From Candidatus Oscillibacter excrementavium (GTDB taxonomy: Bacteria > Bacillota > Clostridia > Oscillospirales > Oscillospiraceae), in the NCBI GenBank assembly GCA_019118505.1, contig DWYU01000094.1:1-36475 (forward strand): DNA of 36,475 nucleotides, in the 5' to 3' direction. Shown here in pieces: positions 7,605-14,272 of this stretch. Under the pieces are notes generated by a model, which saw nothing but the letters and a program-made list of their open reading frames with translations, was not told the DNA's origin and searched no databases. Made by a program: the position numbers and the translations under genes. Numbering within the stretch: position 1 is the stretch's first letter; every line of letters begins with the position of its first letter.

Positions 7605-7750
7605 CCCGCCCCCTCCGGGGGACGGGTGCGGTCGGCCCTCTCTGGGACCCTCTCAGCCTGGAACACAGGCTCCCTCGCAATCTGGTTCGAGTCATCAATC
7701 TTGAGCGTGGCGCCAGGGAGCTCCCCCTTTCGCCGCATTCCTGAAACCGC
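7605..7750 (-). ncRNA. Structured 5' leader of phnDCE, candidate sensor domain of unknown class
   Basis: Between the promoter and the attenuator lie ~140 nt with several possible helices on the minus strand: GGGGGAGCTCCC, GCCTG/CAGGC within a GGGA...TCCC stem (about 7674-7644), and a strong CCCG-TCCCCC/GGGGG-CGGG hairpin (about 7627-7605). The length and position upstream of competing stems fit a riboswitch or protein-binding leader. I compared it by eye with TPP, cobalamin, SAM, glycine, FMN, guanidine and T-box consensus elements and did not get a match. It contains GGCTGAGAGGG, which resembles part of a TPP element, but the second TPP half is missing. Confidence 0.45.
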
Positions 7751-7755
7751 AGAAC

Positions 7756-7784
7756 AGTATAGCACACCCCGCCGAAAAAGGCAA
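7756..7784 (-). promoter_or_regulatory. Sigma-A-type promoter of the phn operon
   Basis: Minus strand TTGCCT (7784-7779), 17-bp spacer, TATACT (7761-7756) with an extended -10 TG one base upstream. Transcription would start near 7749, giving a leader of about 240 nt before phnD. Confidence 0.7.
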
Positions 7785-7799
7785 GGCGGAAATTTTCAC

Positions 7800-7830
7800 G
7801 TCCCCCAGCGGCCTCATGCCGCCGGGGGAC
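7800..7830. repeat. GC-rich hairpin downstream of hcp
   Basis: GTCCCCC-AGCGGC and GCCGC-CGGGGGAC pair around CTCAT, immediately after the hcp stop codon. There is no clear U-run on the minus strand (GTGAAAATTT follows), so it may stabilise the 3' end or act as a weak terminator. Confidence 0.5.
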
Positions 7831-7851
7831 GTGTCATCGGAGGGCCCGGAC

Positions 7852-9495
7852 TCAGTTCCCGCCGAAGAACAGGGCCAGGTCGTCCTCCACGGTACCGATG
7901 CCGGCGATGCCGAAGCTGTCCGTCAGCACCTTGGCTACGTTGGGGCTGAGGAAGGCGGGCAGGGTGGGGCCCAGGTGGATGTTCTTCACCCCCAGGCTCA
8001 GCAGGGCCAGCAGGACGATCACCGCCTTCTGCTCGTACCAGGCGATGTTGTAGACGATGGGCAGGTCGTTGATGTCCTCCAGGCCAAAGACCTCCTTCAA
8101 CTTCAGGGCGATCACCGCCAGGGAGTAGGAGTCGTTGCACTGGCCGGCGTCCAGCACCCGGGGGATGCCGCCGATGTCGCCCAGGTCCAGCTTGTTGTAC
8201 TTGTACTTGGCGCAGCCGGCGGTGAGGATCACCGTGTCCTTCGGCAGGGCCTTGGCGAACTCCGTATAGTAGCTCCGGCTCTTGGCCCGGCCGTCGCAGC
8301 CGGCCATCACCACGAATTTGCGGATGGCGCCGGTCTTCACGGCCTCCACGACTTTGTCCGCAAGGGCCAGCACCTGGGCGTGGGCGAAGCCGCCCACGAT
8401 CTCGCCGGTCTCGATCTCCACCGGCGGGGCACACCGCTTGGCGTGCTCGATCAGGGCGGAGAAGTCCTTCTCCTCGCCAGCGCCGCCGGGGATGTGGGTG
8501 CAGCCGGGATAGCCCGCCGCGCCGGTGGTGTACAGCCGGTCCTTGTAGCTGTCCCGGGGCGGCACGATGCAGTTGGTGGTCATCAGGATGGGGCCGTTAA
8601 AAGAGGCGAACTCCTCCGTCTGCTTCCACCAGGCGTTGCCGTAGTTACCCACGAAGTTGGGGTACTTCTTGAAGGCCGGGTAGTAGTGGGCGGGCAGCAT
8701 CTCCGAGTGGGTGTACACGTCCACGCCGGTGCCCTGGGTCTGCTGGAGCAGCATCTCCAGGTCCCGCAGGTCGTGGCCGGACACCAGGATGCCCGGGTTC
8801 TTCCCCACGCCGATGTTGACATGGGTGATCTCCGGATTGCCGTAAGCGGAGGTGTTGGCCTCGTCCAGCAGGGCCATGCCCTGGACGCCGTACTTGCCCG
8901 TCTCCAGGGCCAGGGCCGTCAGGTCCTCCGCCGTCAGGCTGTCGTCCAGGGTGGCGGCCAGGGCCTTCTGCAGGAAGGCGTCCACCGCTCCGTCCTCCCG
9001 CAGCAGGGCGTTGGCGTGCTTGGTGTAGGCGGCCAGGCCCTTGAGGCCATAGGTGATCAGCTCCCGCAGGGAGCGGATGTCCTCGTCCTTGGTGGCCAGG
9101 ACCCCTACCCGGGCCGCCTGGACGGCGTAGGCAGGCTCCCCGTCCGTCCAGAGGGCGGCCTCCGGCAGGCCGCTCCGGTCCGCCAGCTGGGACAGCAGCT
9201 CCGCCTTCACCGCCAGGGTGTCCCGCACCTGGGCGATGATGGCCTCCTTGTCGAAGTTGGCGTTGGTGATGGTGGTGAACAGGTTCCAGGTGATGAGGTG
9301 GTTGACCTGGGGCTCCACCGCCTTGCCCTCCGCCCGCAGCCGGGTGGTGACGGCGGAGAGGCCCTTGGTCACCCAGACCAGCAGGTCCTGCATGGCCGCC
9401 ACGTCCGGGGTCTTTCCGCAGACGCCGGACCGGGTGCAGCCGGTGCAGCCGGCGGTCTCCTGGCACTGATAGCAGAACATTTTATTTTCCGTCAT
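7852..9495 (-). CDS. hcp: Hydroxylamine reductase / hybrid cluster protein
   Basis: 547 residues, the usual length. The N-terminal cysteines C8, C11, C20 and C26 (C-x2-C-x8-C-x5-C) bind the cubane cluster, in the spacing of anaerobe-type (class I) Hcp. C-terminal hybrid-cluster ligands are visible, including [13 protein letters not shown], the GCDGR block, [11 protein letters not shown] and [10 protein letters not shown]. Hcp reduces hydroxylamine in vitro and is best regarded as a nitric-oxide reductase or nitrosative-stress protein in the cytoplasm. The frame is open upstream to 9666, but the start at 9495 is set by AAGGAGGAG directly upstream and by family length. It is divergent from a Crp/Fnr gene with a shared palindrome between them, so that protein is probably its regulator. 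Confidence 0.95.
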   Translation of the reverse strand: MTENKMFCYQCQETAGCTGCTRSGVCGKTPDVAAMQDLLVWVTKGLSAVTTRLRAEGKAVEPQVNHLITWNLFTTITNANFDKEAIIAQVRDTLAVKAELLSQLADRSGLPEAALWTDGEPAYAVQAARVGVLATKDEDIRSLRELITYGLKGLAAYTKHANALLREDGAVDAFLQKALAATLDDSLTAEDLTALALETGKYGVQGMALLDEANTSAYGNPEITHVNIGVGKNPGILVSGHDLRDLEMLLQQTQGTGVDVYTHSEMLPAHYYPAFKKYPNFVGNYGNAWWKQTEEFASFNGPILMTTNCIVPPRDSYKDRLYTTGAAGYPGCTHIPGGAGEEKDFSALIEHAKRCAPPVEIETGEIVGGFAHAQVLALADKVVEAVKTGAIRKFVVMAGCDGRAKSRSYYTEFAKALPKDTVILTAGCAKYKYNKLDLGDIGGIPRVLDAGQCNDSYSLAVIALKLKEVFGLEDINDLPIVYNIAWYEQKAVIVLLALLSLGVKNIHLGPTLPAFLSPNVAKVLTDSFGIAGIGTVEDDLALFFGGN

Positions 9496-9547
9496 AAGCT
9501 CCTCCTTGCAGACGCCGCCCCGGATTCTGTGAAATTCCGGGCGGCCC

Positions 9548-9576
9548 TTGACTTTCTGGGGAGATGATACTATAGT
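9548..9576 (+). promoter_or_regulatory. Sigma-A-type promoter of the crp/fnr-family gene
   Basis: TTGACT (9548-9553), 17-bp spacer, TATAGT (9571-9576). Start of transcription near 9583, about 40 nt ahead of the start codon and just before the palindrome at 9593-9607. Confidence 0.75.
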
Positions 9577-9607
9577 CGATTTGAAAAGTATGTTGTTGTA
9601 ACAACAA
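9569..9607 (-). promoter_or_regulatory. Probable activator-dependent promoter of hcp
   Basis: The minus strand has TATAGT (9574-9569) as -10, using the same ACTATAGT sequence as the opposite promoter, but no recognisable -35. The palindrome at 9593-9607 lies where the -35 should be, centred about 38-39 bp upstream of the predicted start, the position of a class II Crp/Fnr activator site. Confidence 0.5.
9593..9607. promoter_or_regulatory. Palindromic operator shared by hcp and the Crp/Fnr-family gene
   Basis: TTGTTGT-A-ACAACAA is a perfect 7-bp inverted repeat about one central base. It overlaps the -35 region of hcp and lies about 10-25 nt downstream of the predicted start of the regulator gene, which would suit activation of hcp and autorepression of the regulator. 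Confidence 0.6.
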
Positions 9608-9622
9608 AAGGAGAAGTTGTCT

Positions 9623-10300
9623 ATGGGCCTTGCACAGCTGACAGAGACGGCCCTGTTCCGCGGCATCGCCCCCGGGGAGGCGGAGAAGATGCTGGACTGC
9701 CTGGGGGCGGAGCGGCGGCGCTATCCCAAGGGGGCGCAGATCTACCGCACCGGGGAGACGGTCTCCGCCCTGGGGATGGTGCTCTCCGGCCGGGCTCTGA
9801 TCGAGAGCATCGACCTGTGGGGGAGCGCGGCGGTGCTGGACAGCGTCGGTCCGGGGCAGATTTTCGGCGAGGCCTACGCCTGCGTCCCCGGGGAGCCGCT
9901 GATGGTGGATGTGACGGCCGCCGAGGCGGCGGAGGTGCTCTTCCTGCGGATGGACCGGGTCCTTCAGACCTGCGCCGACGCCTGCGGATTCCACAGCCGG
10001 CTGATCCGGAACCTCCTGACCATCTCCGCCCAGAAGAACCTGACGCTGTCCCGGAAGATCCTGCACACCTCCGCCAAGTCCATCCGGGGGCGGCTGCTGT
10101 CCTATCTGTCCGATCAGGCCATCCACAGCGGCAGCCGCAGCTTTACCATCCCCTTTGACCGCCAGCGGCTGGCGGATTACCTGAACGTGGACCGCAGCGC
10201 CCTGTCCAACGAGCTGAGCAAGATGCGGCGGGAGGGCCTGCTGCGGGTGCGGAAAAACCACTTTGAGCTGCTGGACGCCGCCGACGGGCGGGGGAGCTGA
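9623..10300 (+). CDS. Crp/Fnr family transcriptional regulator (HcpR-like)
   Basis: 225 residues. N-terminal cyclic-nucleotide-binding-like beta barrel (about 10-120, with [13 protein letters not shown] and GPGQIFGEA), a long dimer helix (about 120-145) and a C-terminal winged helix ([22 protein letters not shown], about 168-190). No N-terminal Fnr-type cysteine cluster is present, so oxygen sensing through a cubane cluster is unlikely. A TTG six bases upstream is in frame, but ATG 9623 is better spaced from AAAGGAG (9607-9613). The divergent position next to hcp and the shared palindrome make it the likely controller of hcp; in other anaerobes HcpR-type Crp/Fnr proteins regulate hcp in response to nitrosative stress. 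Ligand not predictable. Confidence 0.88.
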   Translation: MGLAQLTETALFRGIAPGEAEKMLDCLGAERRRYPKGAQIYRTGETVSALGMVLSGRALIESIDLWGSAAVLDSVGPGQIFGEAYACVPGEPLMVDVTAAEAAEVLFLRMDRVLQTCADACGFHSRLIRNLLTISAQKNLTLSRKILHTSAKSIRGRLLSYLSDQAIHSGSRSFTIPFDRQRLADYLNVDRSALSNELSKMRREGLLRVRKNHFELLDAADGRGS

Positions 10301-10325
10301 ACATCGGCCTCCGGCGGATCGGCGG

Positions 10326-10365
10326 CAAAAAGAGAGCGAGACTTCTTCGGAAGTCTCGCTCTTCG
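10326..10365. terminator. Bidirectional intrinsic terminator with UUCG loop
   Basis: AGAGCGAGACTTC (10333-10345) and GAAGTCTCGCTCT (10350-10362) form a perfect 13-bp stem closed by TTCG. On the minus strand the stem is followed by CTTTTTG, ending the P-type ATPase transcript; it also separates the convergent Crp/Fnr gene. Confidence 0.88.
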
Positions 10366-10368
10366 CGC

Positions 10369-12369
10369 TTACAGATGCTTCACGAACAGGGCCCGGATGG
10401 CGTTCAGCACCGCCAGGATCATGACCCCCACGTCGGCGAACACCGCCAGCCACATATTGGCCAGGCCCAGGGCCACCAGTACCAGGCAGGCCAGCTTGAT
10501 GCCGATGGCAAAGACGATGTTCTGGTACACGATCCCCAGGCACTTCCGGGAGATTCTGATGGCCTTGGCGATCTTCAGGGGGTCGTCGTCCATCAGCACC
10601 ACGTCGGCGGCCTCGATGGCGGCGTCGGAGCCCATGGCCCCCATGGCGATGCCGATGTCCGCCCGGGAGAGCACCGGCGCGTCGTTGATGCCGTCCCCAA
10701 CAAAGGCCAGCTTTTCCTTGCCGGACTTGCCCTTCAGCAGTTCCTCCACCTTGGCCACCTTGTCGGCGGGGAGGAGCTGGCTGTACACCTGGTCGATGCC
10801 CAGCTCCGCCGCCACATGGTCCGCCACCCTGGCGGCATCGCCGGTGAGCATGACGGTCTTGCGGACGCCGGCGGCCTTCAGGGCCTGGATGGCCTGCTTG
10901 GAATGGGGCTTCACCACATCGGAGATGACGATGTGCCCGGCGTATTTGCCGTCGATGGCCATGTGGATGATGGTGCCCACGCTGTGGCAGGGGATGTAGG
11001 GAACGCCCAGCCGGTCCATCAGCTTGTCGTTGCCGGCGGCCACCGTGTGGCCGTCCACCACGGCGGTGACGCCGTTGCCGCTGAGCTCCTGGATGTCCGA
11101 CACCCGGCTGCGGTTGATCTCCTTGCCATAGGCCCGCTGGAGGCTCTTGCTGATGGGGTGGCTGGAGGCGGACTCCGCCAGGGCGGCGTACTCCACCAGC
11201 TTTTCGTTCTCCAGCTCATTGTGGTGGATGCCGTTGACCTCGAACACCCCCTGGGTCAGGGTGCCGGTCTTGTCGAACACCACGATCTTGGTCTGGGACA
11301 GCGTCTCCAGGTAGTTGGAGCCCTTCACCAGCACGCCGGCGTTGCTGGCCCCGCCGATGCCGGCGAAGAAGGAGAGGGGGATGGAGATGACCAGGGCGCA
11401 GGGACAGCTGGCCACCAGGAAGGTGAGGGCCCGGTAGATCCAGGTCTCCCACCCGGCGTCCAGCCCCAGGCCGAACATCCGCACCAGCGGCGGCAGGATG
11501 GCCAGGGCCAGGGCCGCGTAGCAGACGGCGGGGGTGTAGATCCTGGCGAAGCGGGAGATGAAGTCCTCGGACCGGGACTTGCGGGAGGAGGCGTTCTCCA
11601 CCAGGTCCAGGATTTTGGACACAGTGGACTCCCCGAATTCCTTGGTGGTCTGGATCTTCAGCAGGCCGGTCATGTTGATGCAGCCGCTGATGATCTCATC
11701 CCCGGCCTTCACCTCCCGGGGCAGGGACTCGCCGGTGAGGGCGGCGGTGTTCAGGGTGGAGGCCCCCTCCACCACCGTGCCGTCAATGGGCACCTTCTCG
11801 CCGGGCTGCACCACGATGACCGTGCCGATGGCCACCTCGTCCGGGTCCACCTGCTCCAGCTTCCCGTCCTGCTCGATGTTGGCGTAGTCCGGCCGGATGT
11901 CCATCAGGTCGCTGATGTTCCGGCGGCTCTTGCCCACGGCGTAGCTCTGGAACCACTCCCCCACCTGGTAGAACAGCATGACGGCGATGGCCTCCAGATA
12001 GTCGCCGTTCTCATACACCGCCAGGGCCAGGGCGCCCAGGGTGGCCACGGCCATCAGAAAGTTCTCGTCAAAGACCTGGCCGTTGCGGATGCCCTTGACC
12101 GCCTTTTTCAGAATGTCGTGGCCGATGATGGCGTAGTCCGCCAGATAGCAGGCAAGCCGCACCCACCGGCCGGCGCCGCCCAGCCTGTCAAACAGCGCCG
12201 CCCCCATCGCCTGGAGGACCAGCAGCAGAAGGGCGGCGGCCAGGATGCGCCACAGCATGGTCTTTTGCTTCCTGGTCATGCCGCTGCCGGGCCGGACGCC
12301 CATCAGCTGCAGCACCGCGGCCAGGACCGCCACCACGATCAAAAGCCCGCTTTCAAACACCTCTTGCAT
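10369..12369 (-). CDS. cadA: Heavy-metal translocating P-type ATPase (Zn/Cd/Pb export type)
   Basis: 666 residues. P1B motifs in order: TGES (212-215) in the actuator domain, CPC (322-324) in the metal-binding membrane helix, DKTGT (366-370, phosphorylated Asp366), SHP (403-405) in the nucleotide domain and GDGINDAP (558-565). The last membrane pair carries Lys625 and the FADVG motif with Asp646, as in the Zn/Cd subgroup rather than copper pumps (no YN or MxxSS). It exports metal ions across the cytoplasmic membrane using ATP. There is no N-terminal HMA domain; a separate HMA protein is encoded just upstream. AAAGGA precedes ATG 12369, and an ArsR-type operator-like sequence lies 17-34 bp before the start. 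The ion specificity is inferred. Confidence 0.93.
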   Translation of the reverse strand: MQEVFESGLLIVVAVLAAVLQLMGVRPGSGMTRKQKTMLWRILAAALLLLVLQAMGAALFDRLGGAGRWVRLACYLADYAIIGHDILKKAVKGIRNGQVFDENFLMAVATLGALALAVYENGDYLEAIAVMLFYQVGEWFQSYAVGKSRRNISDLMDIRPDYANIEQDGKLEQVDPDEVAIGTVIVVQPGEKVPIDGTVVEGASTLNTAALTGESLPREVKAGDEIISGCINMTGLLKIQTTKEFGESTVSKILDLVENASSRKSRSEDFISRFARIYTPAVCYAALALAILPPLVRMFGLGLDAGWETWIYRALTFLVASCPCALVISIPLSFFAGIGGASNAGVLVKGSNYLETLSQTKIVVFDKTGTLTQGVFEVNGIHHNELENEKLVEYAALAESASSHPISKSLQRAYGKEINRSRVSDIQELSGNGVTAVVDGHTVAAGNDKLMDRLGVPYIPCHSVGTIIHMAIDGKYAGHIVISDVVKPHSKQAIQALKAAGVRKTVMLTGDAARVADHVAAELGIDQVYSQLLPADKVAKVEELLKGKSGKEKLAFVGDGINDAPVLSRADIGIAMGAMGSDAAIEAADVVLMDDDPLKIAKAIRISRKCLGIVYQNIVFAIGIKLACLVLVALGLANMWLAVFADVGVMILAVLNAIRALFVKHL

Positions 12370-12385
12370 GGAGATCGTCCTTTCA

Positions 12386-12403
12386 ATTCAACTATCGTTT
12401 AAT
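12386..12403. promoter_or_regulatory. ArsR-type operator-like sequence upstream of cadA
   Basis: Minus strand ATTAAACGATAGTTGAAT matches the sequence in front of the HMA gene at 13 of 18 positions and is an imperfect inverted repeat (ATTAA...TTGAAT). Its AT-rich dyad character fits SmtB/ArsR-family operators. Confidence 0.5.
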
Positions 12404-12413
12404 CGATTCCGGG

Positions 12414-12448
12414 AAAAACCGCCCCGCAAGCACTGGCTCTTGGGGCGG
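12414..12448 (-). terminator. Intrinsic terminator between the HMA gene and cadA
   Basis: On the minus strand CCGCCCC (12448-12442) pairs with GGGGCGG (12425-12419) and TTTTT follows (12418-12414). It should end most HMA transcripts, so cadA may be read through or have its own promoter. Confidence 0.75.
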
Positions 12449-12460
12449 GGGAGAGGCGTC

Positions 12461-12679
12461 TCACAGGAAGATCTCGCAGTCGTCCTCCACCTTTTTGCAG
12501 TTCTTCCGCACCTGCTCCATGACGGCCTTGGGGTCCTGGCCCTCTTCAAACTCCACGATCATCTTCAGGGCCATGAAGTTCACGGTGGCGGCAGTCACGC
12601 CGGGGGTCTTCCGGGCGGCATCCCCCATCTTGTTGGCGCAGTTGGCGCAGTCCACGTCGATCTTATAGGTCTTTTTCAT
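12461..12679 (-). CDS. Small heavy-metal-associated (HMA) domain protein
   Basis: 72 residues, one complete HMA (ferredoxin-like) domain: KIDVDCANCANKM gives the CxxC metal site at C11 and C14, followed by the usual TPGVTAATVNF and MIVEFEEG strands. Two or three extra cysteines at the C-terminus (C61, C68) are unusual for a simple CopZ-type chaperone. The start at 12679 is preceded by AAAGGAGT; the frame is open further upstream but only as antisense to arsR. It lies directly upstream of a P-type ATPase lacking its own HMA domain, so it may deliver metal to, or stand in for, the missing domain; that is inference. Confidence 0.87.
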   Translation of the reverse strand: MKKTYKIDVDCANCANKMGDAARKTPGVTAATVNFMALKMIVEFEEGQDPKAVMEQVRKNCKKVEDDCEIFL

Positions 12680-12715
12680 GGGAAGGACTCCTTTCAAATG
12701 ATACTCGGGAAAATA

Positions 12716-12733
12716 ATTAAGTAATTGTTTAAT
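12716..12733. promoter_or_regulatory. ArsR-type operator-like sequence upstream of the HMA gene
   Basis: Minus strand ATTAAACAATTACTTAAT is an inverted repeat (ATTAA / TTAAT) lying 3-20 nt downstream of the predicted start of the HMA promoter, ideal for repression. It matches the site upstream of cadA. Confidence 0.55.
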
Positions 12734-12742
12734 TGTGAGAAC

Positions 12743-12771
12743 AGCATACACCCAAGCGCGGAGGATGTCAA
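12743..12771 (-). promoter_or_regulatory. Strong sigma-A-type promoter of the HMA gene
   Basis: Minus strand TTGACA (12771-12766), 17-bp spacer, TATGCT (12748-12743). Start near 12736, immediately in front of the operator-like dyad. Confidence 0.8.
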
Positions 12772-12850
12772 GGGGGAGCGGGAAGATTTTTTGGGCGTGA
12801 AGAGTGGGGGCAGGAATGAGGAGTTGGGAATTTCTGCGGAATTTTGACTC

Positions 12851-12879
12851 TTCCCCAACGGCGCCGGGTGTGGTAGAAT
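12851..12879 (+). promoter_or_regulatory. Extended -10 promoter for arsR
   Basis: TAGAAT (12874-12879) preceded by TGG as an extended -10. The hexamer 17 bp upstream is only TTCCCC; a perfect-looking TTGACT at 12844-12849 is 24 bp away and too far. It lies 27 bp before the arsR start codon. Confidence 0.45.
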
Positions 12880-12905
12880 ACTTCTCCAGAAGGAGGCGAC
12901 GCCCG

Positions 12906-13268
12906 ATGGACGAGAGAAAACTGCCCCACGACCATGGCCAGTCCATGGAGCGGGAGCTGGACCATATGCCCAGTGTGGAGGAGTTCCAGACTGTGGCCGA
13001 CATCTTCAAGCAGCTGGGGGACGGCAGCCGTATCCGCATCTTCTGGCTGCTGTGCCACTGCGAGGAGTGCGTCATCAACCTGTCCTCCATGGTGGATATG
13101 AGTTCCCCGGCGGTGTCCCACCACCTGAAGCAGCTGAAGGCCGCCCAGCTGATCGTCAGCCGCCGGGAGGGCAAGGAGGTCTACTACAGGGCCGCGGACA
13201 CGGACCGGGCCCAGATGCTCCACCACATGATCGAGGCCATGGTGAAGATCGCCTGCCCGTCGGCATGA
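12906..13268 (+). CDS. ArsR/SmtB-family metal-sensing repressor
   Basis: 120 residues. Winged-helix core with LGDGSRIRIFWLLCHCEEC (38-55) and the recognition helix SSPAVSHHLKQLK (66-78), then the wing with REGKEVYYRA (87-96). The CHCEEC cysteines (C50, C52, C55) match the alpha-3 metal site of CadC/ArsR types, and the C-terminal helix RAQMLHHMIEAM offers His/Glu ligands of the alpha-5 Zn type; the N-terminus is His-rich (HDHG, DH). It is divergent from the HMA/cadA genes and is probably their repressor, released by Zn, Cd or Pb. AAGGAGG precedes the ATG. The upstream open frame (from 12804) overlaps the promoter and was rejected. Confidence 0.9.
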   Translation: MDERKLPHDHGQSMERELDHMPSVEEFQTVADIFKQLGDGSRIRIFWLLCHCEECVINLSSMVDMSSPAVSHHLKQLKAAQLIVSRREGKEVYYRAADTDRAQMLHHMIEAMVKIACPSA

Positions 13269-13299
13269 GGGAATGGCGGTTGGAGAGGAGCGAGGACAT

Positions 13300-14076
13300 A
13301 TGGCACCTGTGACGGGCTCCGCGGTCCGGCCCCGGCGGCGGATCGCCGCCCTGGACGCCCTGCGGGGACTGACCCTGCTGAGCATGATCGCCTACCACAC
13401 CTGCTGGGACCTGGTGTATCTGTTCCGCATGGACTGGGAATGGTACCGGGGCACCGGCGCGTACATCTGGCAGCAGAGCATCTGCTGGACCTTCATCCTG
13501 CTCTCCGGGTTCTGCTGGTCCATGGGACGGCATCCCCTCTGCCGGGGGCTGACGGTATTCGCCTGCGGCTGGATCGTGACGCTGGTGACGGTGGTGTTCC
13601 TGCCGGAGGAGCAGATTTGGTTTGGGGTACTGACGCTGATCGGCGGCTGTATGCTGCTGCTGATCCCGCTGGAGCGGGCGCTGGGGCGTGTGCCCGCGGG
13701 GATCGGCCTGGCGGCCACCGCCGTGCTGTTCGTCCTGCTGCGGAACGTGAACCGGGGGACCTTCGGCTTCGAGTCCCTGGTGCTGGGCACCGTGCCCCAG
13801 GGGCTCTACCGCAATCTCCTGACGGCGTGGCTGGGCTTTCCGGGACCGGAGTTCTCCTCCACGGATTACTTCTCCCTGATTCCCTGGCTGTTCCTGTTTC
13901 TGGCGGGGTACTTCCTCCGCCGCCTGCTGGAGCGCCCGCTGGAGCGGCTGGACCCGGACGCCCTCCGGTGCCCGCCGCTGTGCGCCCTGGGGCGGTGGTC
14001 CCTGCCGGTGTATATGCTCCACCAGCCGGTGGTCTACGGCGTGCTGCTGGCGGGAGCGGCGCTGCTGGGAAGGTGA
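13300..14076 (+). CDS. DUF1624 / heparan-alpha-glucosaminide N-acetyltransferase-like membrane protein
   Basis: 258 residues from ATG 13300, chosen because GAGAGGAG lies nine bases upstream; an in-frame ATG at 13273 has a poorer site. The N-terminal RIAALDALRGLTLLSMIAYHTCWDL block carries the R-x-x-x-D-x-x-RG and conserved His of the HGSNAT/DUF1624 acyltransferase-like family, followed by about seven membrane helices and a terminal LPVYMLHQPVVYG helix typical of these proteins. They resemble the OpgC/acyltransferase-3 superfamily and may acylate a surface glycan; the substrate is unknown. It follows arsR by 31 bp, so it may be cotranscribed, though no metal link is evident. Confidence 0.82.
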   Translation: MAPVTGSAVRPRRRIAALDALRGLTLLSMIAYHTCWDLVYLFRMDWEWYRGTGAYIWQQSICWTFILLSGFCWSMGRHPLCRGLTVFACGWIVTLVTVVFLPEEQIWFGVLTLIGGCMLLLIPLERALGRVPAGIGLAATAVLFVLLRNVNRGTFGFESLVLGTVPQGLYRNLLTAWLGFPGPEFSSTDYFSLIPWLFLFLAGYFLRRLLERPLERLDPDALRCPPLCALGRWSLPVYMLHQPVVYGVLLAGAALLGR

Positions 14077-14090
14077 CCGCTCCGCTCTGC

Positions 14091-14122
14091 GGGGGGATGG
14101 GCATGGCCCATCCCCCTTTTTC
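14091..14122 (+). terminator. Intrinsic terminator after the DUF1624 gene
   Basis: GGGGGATGGGC (14092-14102) and GCCCATCCCCC (14106-14116) pair perfectly across ATG and are followed by TTTTT. Confidence 0.92.
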
Positions 14123-14159
14123 CGTGTCCGGGCGGAAAAGTCCATGCGGTGAAAACACA

Positions 14160-14181
14160 CATATTTTTCCTGAAAAATATG
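14160..14181. repeat. AT-rich perfect inverted repeat upstream of the sugar-kinase promoter
   Basis: CATATTTTTC-CT-GAAAAATATG is a 10-bp perfect dyad, 23 bp upstream of the -35 at 14204. It may be an operator or activator site, or simply a structural feature; no regulator gene is adjacent. Confidence 0.45.
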
Positions 14182-14203
14182 ATAAAAAGCGACAGCTAAA
14201 CGA

Positions 14204-14232
14204 TTGACATTGCACCTGAGAAATGCTTTAAT
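14204..14232 (+). promoter_or_regulatory. Sigma-A-type promoter of the PfkB kinase gene
   Basis: TTGACA (14204-14209), 17-bp spacer, TTTAAT (14227-14232). Start near 14239, 34 nt ahead of the GTG start codon. Confidence 0.82.
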
Positions 14233-14272
14233 AGGCAGGACGATTGCTGAGCAGAGAAAAGGAGGGCCATCT

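Noticed and set aside
7605-7750. phn leader as a TPP riboswitch or T-box
   Set aside because: GGCTGAGAGGG is TPP-like but the ACCTGAT...GTAGGGA half is missing; the T-box sequence TGGNACCGCG is absent.
7816-9567. 583-codon plus-strand open frame opposite hcp
   Set aside because: No family pattern, no ribosome binding site; antisense of hcp.
10375-12402. 675-codon plus-strand open frame opposite cadA
   Set aside because: Low-complexity antisense shadow; the P-type ATPase on the minus strand has all family motifs.
12844-12879. TTGACT with TAGAAT as a standard arsR promoter
   Set aside because: The spacing is 24 bp, too long for sigma-A; an extended -10 is a better reading.
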